The position numbers were made by a program, and so were the translations under genes. A DNA stretch of 26,452 nt. Source: a virus. The stretch is taken from IMG/VR virus record IMGVR_UViG_3300035670_001101, positions 1 to 26,452 of that record; one strand, written 5' to 3'. Shown in pieces: positions 22,124-26,452 of the stretch. The first letter of the stretch is position 1; each line of letters opens with the position of its first letter. The notes below the pieces were generated by a model. The model saw only the letters and a list, made by a program, of their open reading frames with translations. It was not told the DNA's origin and did no database searches.

Positions 22124-23350
22124 TCATGAGAAGTACACTCCAGTGGAATAATCAAACTCTGCATGGATGATTCGGTGTATACCATTGATCTTATTCTTTA
22201 CAATGTTCAAGTGTCTCTGTCCATCATCACCATCCGTAGAGTCCTGCAATGGAGGATTACGTGCAATTAAAATCATTAGGTCACTCTCTCCTGCAAGCCC
22301 TGTCTTACTGCCTTCAATCATGGCTTGAGATAGAACGATCTTACCTTCAGCCTCAGCAGATAACTGTGTGCAATAAACTACAAGACAGCCGTACATCTTC
22401 CCAATGTTTCTTGCATACACTGCATTGGCTTTAAGTACTGCAGGATCTTGAGTAGATGCCCCATCTTCAGCGAACTTAGATCCAATGTCAAGCACTACAA
22501 TGTCAGGCTTGTGTGTCTTGATCACTGACTCTGCCCATCGCATGGTCTTACCCGTAGCATCTACAAACTTTATATTATCTTTTATAGGATCATAAAGCCT
22601 GTGTGCCTGTGCCTTGTCAGCAGCTATCTGTGTCATGGTCATACCTGTAGCTGCTGTCATGTACCTGCTAGCCACTCGCTCCGGTTTCTCCTCATTACAC
22701 AAGACTAGAATACGTGCTCCTTGTGCTGCCCATCCATGAGGTGAAGCACATAAGGTACTGTGAAAGCTTGACTTACCTACGTTAGATCTAGCACCGATCA
22801 CAAACAGCATACCGTTGTCTAAGCCTTGCACTGAATTAAACAATGAAGGTATGTTGAATCTCCACTTGGTATTGCTAGCTGCCTTTTCTAGCAGGTTATC
22901 AATGCTATTGTCTACATAATTAACTCGTATCTGTGGGGTGAAGTCATCCTGGTAGTTATCAAGGATCTGCCTCAGTGGTTCCATGGTGCTCTGTTCACCA
23001 TTCACATACTGGAATCCTAGGTTAGCTACCTCCTCACCTACTAGCTGTCTGAACAGGTTACTGATTATTTTCTGTGCTAGATCTGCACCCATGAGGTTAC
23101 TTCCCTGTATCTTTTTAAACTCAAGATGCATGGCATGTTTCTGTGCAGTTGTAAGTGTGGGATTCTCGGTGAAGTACAAAGCCTCTATTTCCTCTGGAGT
23201 TATGTCCCGTTGGTACTCCTCCATGGCTTTGTCAATGAGTTGTTTTATCTTGCGTAGATCCTTGCTAAAGATCTTGTCGGGACACTTAGCTCCTCGTGTT
23301 TCATCATAGAAATCTTTATCGAGTAGGCTCTTCAGTAAGGCATGTTCCAT
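22124..23350 (-). CDS. DnaB-like replicative helicase, 408 residues
   Basis: A RecA-fold hexameric helicase that unwinds the fork for the phage polymerase. Residues 1-150 are helical, as in the N-terminal collar of DnaB-type proteins. The ATPase core has Walker A at 186-194 (GARSNVGKS), the catalytic glutamate in NEE (219-221), Walker B with Asp288 (DIVVLDIG), and VVYCTQLSAEAEGK with a sensor-like Gln (329). In T7 primase and helicase are fused as gp4. Here the primase is a separate gene whose 3' end overlaps this one by 35 bases, so the two are produced together but not joined. Confidence 0.92.
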   Translation of the reverse strand: MEHALLKSLLDKDFYDETRGAKCPDKIFSKDLRKIKQLIDKAMEEYQRDITPEEIEALYFTENPTLTTAQKHAMHLEFKKIQGSNLMGADLAQKIISNLFRQLVGEEVANLGFQYVNGEQSTMEPLRQILDNYQDDFTPQIRVNYVDNSIDNLLEKAASNTKWRFNIPSLFNSVQGLDNGMLFVIGARSNVGKSSFHSTLCASPHGWAAQGARILVLCNEEKPERVASRYMTAATGMTMTQIAADKAQAHRLYDPIKDNIKFVDATGKTMRWAESVIKTHKPDIVVLDIGSKFAEDGASTQDPAVLKANAVYARNIGKMYGCLVVYCTQLSAEAEGKIVLSQAMIEGSKTGLAGESDLMILIARNPPLQDSTDGDDGQRHLNIVKNKINGIHRIIHAEFDYSTGVYFS

Positions 23351-24128
23351 TTAGATTCTCAATCAATGAGCGGACACGTTGCATGTCCTGTGGTTGGCGA
23401 TATTTCAAGTCATCATACAGCTTCAATGCGTATGCGTCAATGCCGTGTGACTTGAGTTCTCTTGTGTATGCAACAGTCTTGACCATTGCATCAGGGTCTA
23501 GTGCCACTATGACACGTGAGTAACCCTGTAGTTGCTCGATGTGTTCTCTGAGTAGTGCTGTCCCCATGATAGCGAATCCTGTGCACTGAAAGTCCAAGGC
23601 TTGGGTAGCTGAGATACAGTCCTCGACAAGGATAGCTGTAGAACTTTCCCCACAAGTATACGCTCTGCGAGAATTGCCATACCTTTTCCACTTCGGGGTA
23701 CGGTTAGTAGTCGGAGGTTTGAGGATCCTACCAACAGCATCAACCATCTTACCCTTGTCCATGATTGTAAATACAATTCGACTGTCTCTGACATCGAAGC
23801 GTAGTTCCACGGTGTCGTGGATGGCATACGTCCTACGAAATGTTTGAATGTGCTCATGTTCTTTTACTATCCACTCAGGTAGTACAAATGGTACTCCATC
23901 AGTAGGTGCACTGGCCTTATCCATCAGCCTACGTATATCTTCTACACGTAAACCTACACCTAACTTACCTCTTAATGTACAGCTATTAGCATAACAATTC
24001 CATATCAATGTACCGTTATCATTAGTAATTGTAAATGTATTTCTTCTACTACACACTGGACATGTAGTTCTATATGTTTGACCTATATATAAATCTAAGT
24101 TAGATACATAGTCTTTTATATTAAACAT
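23316..24128 (-). CDS. DNA primase with zinc ribbon and Toprim domain, 270 residues
   Basis: It makes RNA primers for lagging-strand synthesis. The zinc ribbon is at the N terminus: Cys23, Cys26 (CPVC), Cys45 and Cys50. The Toprim domain follows, with Glu169 (ILVEDCISA) and Asp211-x-Asp213 (VALDPDA). The order and spacing resemble the primase half of T7 gp4 without the helicase. No Shine-Dalgarno sequence precedes the ATG. The start codon lies in an A+T-rich inverted repeat, and a weak promoter-like pair lies just upstream. The gene follows the recombinase gene with five bases between and overlaps the helicase gene. Confidence 0.9.
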   Translation of the reverse strand: MFNIKDYVSNLDLYIGQTYRTTCPVCSRRNTFTITNDNGTLIWNCYANSCTLRGKLGVGLRVEDIRRLMDKASAPTDGVPFVLPEWIVKEHEHIQTFRRTYAIHDTVELRFDVRDSRIVFTIMDKGKMVDAVGRILKPPTTNRTPKWKRYGNSRRAYTCGESSTAILVEDCISATQALDFQCTGFAIMGTALLREHIEQLQGYSRVIVALDPDAMVKTVAYTRELKSHGIDAYALKLYDDLKYRQPQDMQRVRSLIENLNGTCLTEEPTR

Positions 24129-24133
24129 ATATA

Positions 24134-25054
24134 TTAATCACTTATATGTGCACTGTCCGTGTTGGTGAAGCGAAGCTTAGCAGCATTTTTAGCACTTGTC
24201 AAAGTGTTCTTCATGTAGGGGGTTACTGAACCTGGACTTACATGTCCAGTTACAGACATGATTTGTGGTAATGAAACCCCTGCATCTACCATCTCCATCG
24301 TGCCTGTCCTTCTCATATCCATAATCTGTAGCTCTTCAGGTAACCCTGCCTTACGCATGATCTTACGTGCAGCCAGTGTCAATTGAATCTTTTCGTAAGG
24401 CTTGTTGAAGATCTTAGTTGCACTGCAAACAGGTGCTACATAGTCTGTACCTATTTCCTGCTTCTGTTGCACTAGCATCTCATGTAACTCATCCGTTGTA
24501 GGTAACTCAACCCTAGCCCTACGCTTTGACTGCTCAAGTGATAGTACTTTAGTATCAAAGTTGTAGTTAGTCCACTTAAGATTGGACATATCCCCAAGCC
24601 TCTGACACCACTCGTATGCCATCTGAACTATCAACCCCACAGAACGGGTATTAAACCCGCTGTAGGCTTGATTTAGGAAGCGGGTGATATCCTCCCTAGT
24701 CCAGACCACTTTGCGTGGCTTGTGGGGCCTTCTAAGTACCTTGCTGAAGGGATTTATCTCACAGTATCCCAGACGTATGGCAAGGTTGAAGACTACAGAG
24801 GCAGCAGACATGGTGTGATTAGCAAAAGGTACACCTCTCTCAGCCCATTTGTTGTAGGCACGTTGAGCTAAGGGAGTAGTGATTGTTTGTAGGTACATAA
24901 TCTCTACCTTCCTGCCTAGTAACGGTGTCTGTAAGAAAGCATTGAGACAGTACCGATAGTCCCTCTGTGCAGATGGTGACAGTGACCTGTACTCCAGTGA
25001 CTTGTAGTACATCTCAACGGCATCAGGAATCCGTGTTCGTTTGGCTCGCCTCAT
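24134..25054 (-). CDS. Tyrosine recombinase (integrase family), 306 residues
   Basis: This is a phage-type site-specific recombinase. The N-terminal SAM-like DNA-binding helices are at about 10-105. The catalytic domain shows Arg152 (WCQRLGDMSNLKW), a probable beta-hairpin Lys177, Arg248 (MDMRRTG), His271 (VTGHVSPGSV) and the nucleophile Tyr280 (TPYMKNT). The first histidine of the usual H-x-x-R box is replaced by Met245. Replacement at this position is tolerated in some integrases. It suggests integration capability, or a role in resolving genome multimers. No non-coding att-like region flanks it: only five bases separate it from the primase, and it overlaps the winged-helix gene by 32 bases. 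Confidence 0.9.
   Translation of the reverse strand: MRRAKRTRIPDAVEMYYKSLEYRSLSPSAQRDYRYCLNAFLQTPLLGRKVEIMYLQTITTPLAQRAYNKWAERGVPFANHTMSAASVVFNLAIRLGYCEINPFSKVLRRPHKPRKVVWTREDITRFLNQAYSGFNTRSVGLIVQMAYEWCQRLGDMSNLKWTNYNFDTKVLSLEQSKRRARVELPTTDELHEMLVQQKQEIGTDYVAPVCSATKIFNKPYEKIQLTLAARKIMRKAGLPEELQIMDMRRTGTMEMVDAGVSLPQIMSVTGHVSPGSVTPYMKNTLTSAKNAAKLRFTNTDSAHISD
24141..24169 (-). promoter_or_regulatory. Weak promoter-like pair before the primase gene
   Basis: On the minus strand TTCACC (four of six matches to -35) is followed after 17 bases by TATAAG (five of six to -10), inside the 3' coding end of the recombinase gene. Transcription would start only a few bases before the primase ATG, which would make a nearly leaderless message. 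With this A+T content the match may be chance. Confidence 0.25.
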
Positions 25055-25328
25055 GTGATTGCCTACCCCAATTATTGAATACGGTTGATAGGAACTTCAT
25101 ACGTTCTTTCTGTGTCTCTGGTTTAGTGTAGGTATTATCTGGTGGTGTATATCCTGGCAATGACCATACCCATTTAGTACCTACCTTCACTGACACAATC
25201 ATCTTCCTCCTGCTCATGTATTGGAGCATTGAAGCTACACGTGCATGGGGTACATTGAACTTCTTTTGTAGATCCATAGCAGTTAATGGTGTGGCAGTTA
25301 CAGCTTGTATGATTTCAGTGTGGTTCAT
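25023..25328 (-). CDS. Winged helix-turn-helix DNA-binding protein, 101 residues
   Basis: Residues about 1-60 fit a winged helix: helix IIQAVTATP, then LTAMDLQKKFNVPHARVASM as the helix-turn-helix with a recognition helix near 27-40. A two-strand wing follows (MIVSVKVGTKWVWSL). The C-terminal tail is polar with a short helix. It is probably a transcription regulator of the phage or of the recombinase region. It overlaps the recombinase start by 32 bases and begins with an ATGA overlap, so it is made together with the recombinase. Its target is unknown; the dyad repeats before nrdB are one candidate, by inference only. Confidence 0.7.
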   Translation of the reverse strand: MNHTEIIQAVTATPLTAMDLQKKFNVPHARVASMLQYMSRRKMIVSVKVGTKWVWSLPGYTPPDNTYTKPETQKERMKFLSTVFNNWGRQSHEASQTNTDS

Positions 25329-25564
25329 ATATTACCTGTGATTACTTTGATTGCGTACGAATAATAGTTGTGAGAATGATTGCGCTCTTGCAGTCGCTCT
25401 AGGATGTCAATGATCTGCTTCTCCTTCTCAGCAGCAACAAGGGCAGCGAAGCGTTCAAGCACATCAGGTGTGGCAAACACCTGAATATCGTTGTCGTATT
25501 CAGGATGTCGGCGTGGGATACACCCTGCCTCCTGTGCCATGCGGATAATGTCTTCTCTGTTCAT
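25325..25564 (-). CDS. Small phage protein with MNREDIIRMAQEAG and FAALVAAEKE motifs, 79 residues
   Basis: The product begins MNREDIIRMAQEAGCIPR and has a central helix ERFAALVAAEKEKQIIDIL. This pair of motifs is very common in short proteins of many tailed phages, with no established function that I know of. Its DNA is somewhat richer in G+C than the flanking genes, consistent with a widely shuffled accessory gene. It is joined to both neighbours by ATGA overlaps, so it belongs to the same coupled string as the recombinase and winged-helix genes. Confidence 0.75.
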   Translation of the reverse strand: MNREDIIRMAQEAGCIPRRHPEYDNDIQVFATPDVLERFAALVAAEKEKQIIDILERLQERNHSHNYYSYAIKVITGNI

Positions 25565-25752
25565 CCTTCACCCCTTAATATATCTGCAGCTTCCTTCATG
25601 CCATACTTATCTAACAGATTGATGCAGTGAGTTAGCTGACGTTCACTGGATTCATAAGCAACTGCCTCAGCAAAATCCATAAGTGATTTGTCGCCATAGA
25701 TAGATCCAACACGAGTGTACTTTGCGATACGATTAAAGTCATCTGCGTACAT
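25561..25752 (-). CDS. Small hypothetical protein, 63 residues
   Basis: The function is not recognised. The product is entirely helical by appearance (MYADDFNRIAKYTRVGSIYG, then LMDFAEAVAYESSERQLTHC), and its C-terminal helix ends in EAADILRGEG. A GGGG run lies four bases before the ATG. It overlaps the next gene as ATGA. It lies in the short-gene string between thyX and the recombinase. Nothing points to a specific role. Confidence 0.65.
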   Translation of the reverse strand: MYADDFNRIAKYTRVGSIYGDKSLMDFAEAVAYESSERQLTHCINLLDKYGMKEAADILRGEG

Positions 25753-25761
25753 ATTAACCCC

Positions 25762-25941
25762 TTAGTTTACTGTCCAGTAATGTAACTTAGTCATCTCTAA
25801 CCCCCCTATGACCGTGGCTATAGTCATGTGGTTGTACTTATCGGCATTGATTACCTGCCTAAGTTCATCCATCAAATCATCTGCCATTAAAGCTTGGTTA
25901 GATGCGGGTATTACAGCGAGTATTTTAGAGTCTGTATTCAT
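25762..25941 (-). CDS. Small hypothetical protein after thyX, 59 residues
   Basis: A 59-codon frame begins MNTDSKILAVIPASNQAL and ends LHYWTVN. GGAG lies five bases before the ATG, within the last codons of thyX, and the gene starts two bases after the thyX stop. It fills what would otherwise be a 190-base gap. The product is a mixed alpha/beta small protein without recognised motifs. The function is unknown. The start site and tight fit make it likely to be real. Confidence 0.65.
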   Translation of the reverse strand: MNTDSKILAVIPASNQALMADDLMDELRQVINADKYNHMTIATVIGGLEMTKLHYWTVN

Positions 25942-25943
25942 GT

Positions 25944-26452
25944 CTACTCCAAGTGAAAGACACTAGCAATAGCCTCTGCACATGCCAGTGCTACCTCTAC
26001 ATGCTCCTTCTGTGTACCATTCTTAGTACGTAGGTCTAGGTAATGTAACCAACTACGCAATGTTCCATTCATATACATCCTAGATTCCATCATACCTTCG
26101 GGTAGCACAGACCTTGCAACTTCCTTAGCTAACCCATGCTTGATAGCCCAGTTGTAGGCATCCAATGCTGCATGTTTCACTGCGAGTTGGTGGTACTCCC
26201 AGACTTCTTGCAATCGCTTGTCATTAGTTTCAATAGAATTCTGTCTGTTAGATTTGTCTTGTAGCCTTGCTTCTCTAAGTACAAATGAGAGTTCTTTAGT
26301 TGGGTCAGCATATCGTTGGCTAAATTCTTGGAAGCTAAAGGATCTATGTCTGAGGATCTGCCTTGCAATGTCTCTGGTGGTAGTGATTTCGAGGCAGAGG
26401 TTGACCATCTCGAAGGGTGACCAGTGCTTGTGTTCAATGAGGTACTCCAGTA
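25944..26452 (-). CDS. thyX: FAD-dependent thymidylate synthase ThyX (5' partial)
   Basis: The product makes dTMP from dUMP using methylene-tetrahydrofolate, FAD and NADPH, giving the phage its own thymidine supply alongside NrdA/B. The ThyX signature is present as RHRSFSFQEFSQRYAD, matching RHR-x7-S with the usual Ser and Arg-Tyr end. The frame runs past the ATG at 26408 to the right edge, where HKHWSPFEMVNL is the conserved N-terminal substrate-site segment, so the true start is outside the window. ESRMYMNGTLRSWLHYLDLR near the C terminus supplies the conserved dUMP-binding Arg region. The next gene's ribosome-binding site lies in its last codons. Confidence 0.95.
   Translation of the reverse strand, partial: LEYLIEHKHWSPFEMVNLCLEITTTRDIARQILRHRSFSFQEFSQRYADPTKELSFVLREARLQDKSNRQNSIETNDKRLQEVWEYHQLAVKHAALDAYNWAIKHGLAKEVARSVLPEGMMESRMYMNGTLRSWLHYLDLRTKNGTQKEHVEVALACAEAIASVFHLE

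Noticed and set aside
26406-26408. ATG at 26408 as the thyX start
   Set aside because: The frame upstream continues to the window edge and encodes the conserved H-x-SPFE segment of ThyX, so the gene is cut by the window.
1-26452. tRNA genes, CRISPR arrays, insertion sequences, phage RNA polymerase
   Set aside because: No cloverleaf-like sequence, spaced palindromic repeats, transposase or RNA polymerase motifs were recognised on reading both strands by eye. A tRNAscan and profile search would be needed to exclude them fully.

Overview
The window is a 26.5 kb internal piece of a podovirus-type double-stranded DNA phage genome. It has two converging blocks: plus-strand structural and lysis genes (about 1-11,523) and minus-strand replication and nucleotide-metabolism genes (about 11,506-26,452). 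Small genes are packed with stop/start overlaps. The DNA polymerase is family A, with a DnaJ-type CxxCxGxG zinc module between its exonuclease and polymerase parts. That arrangement, together with NrdA/NrdB, ThyX, T7-type endonuclease I and separate primase and helicase genes, matches what I recall of the marine HMO-2011-like phages (type phage from a SAR116 alphaproteobacterium). The group assignment is from memory and the host is an inference. Terminase, portal, capsid and any phage RNA polymerase are not in the window.

Plus block: the tail end of an unknown gene, a tail-fibre-like protein, two small proteins, a lysis cluster (single-span membrane protein, class II-type holin, a second holin-like membrane protein and a GH24 lysozyme), then a run of virion genes: a 998-residue repeat protein, three smaller proteins and a 1,088-residue protein. 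The repeat protein holds eleven consecutive 22-residue repeats with no indel, followed by nine 11-residue repeats. I read these large proteins as internal or ejection proteins.

Minus block, in transcription order from the right edge: thyX (5' end off the window), four small genes including a winged-helix protein, tyrosine recombinase, primase, DnaB-like helicase, two small genes, DNA polymerase, putative ssDNA-binding protein, Cas4-like exonuclease, endonuclease I, an unknown gene, a DUF3310 gene, an unknown gene, nrdA, five small genes (one with a PD-(D/E)XK signature), nrdB, and two small genes. Together they supply dNTPs and dTMP (NrdA/B, ThyX), unwind and copy DNA (primase, helicase, polymerase, SSB) and process or recycle DNA (exonuclease, endonuclease I).

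Regulatory signals stand out at two places. Upstream of nrdB there are two 15-bp direct repeats 20 bp apart, each containing the dyad TACTT-N-AAGTA. They abut a near-consensus sigma70 promoter, and the predicted transcript begins with a terminator-like hairpin. At the convergence point, a minus-strand terminator-like hairpin lies inside the 3' coding end of the 1,088-residue plus-strand gene. Two short genes missed by a 60-codon cutoff also matter: a 48-residue gene in the late block and a 56-residue gene ending the minus block are paralogues (17 of 39 aligned residues identical, no gaps). No tRNA, CRISPR array, insertion sequence or rRNA was seen. No stretch over 300 bases lacks a gene; the longest gap, about 110 bases, is the nrdB regulatory region.
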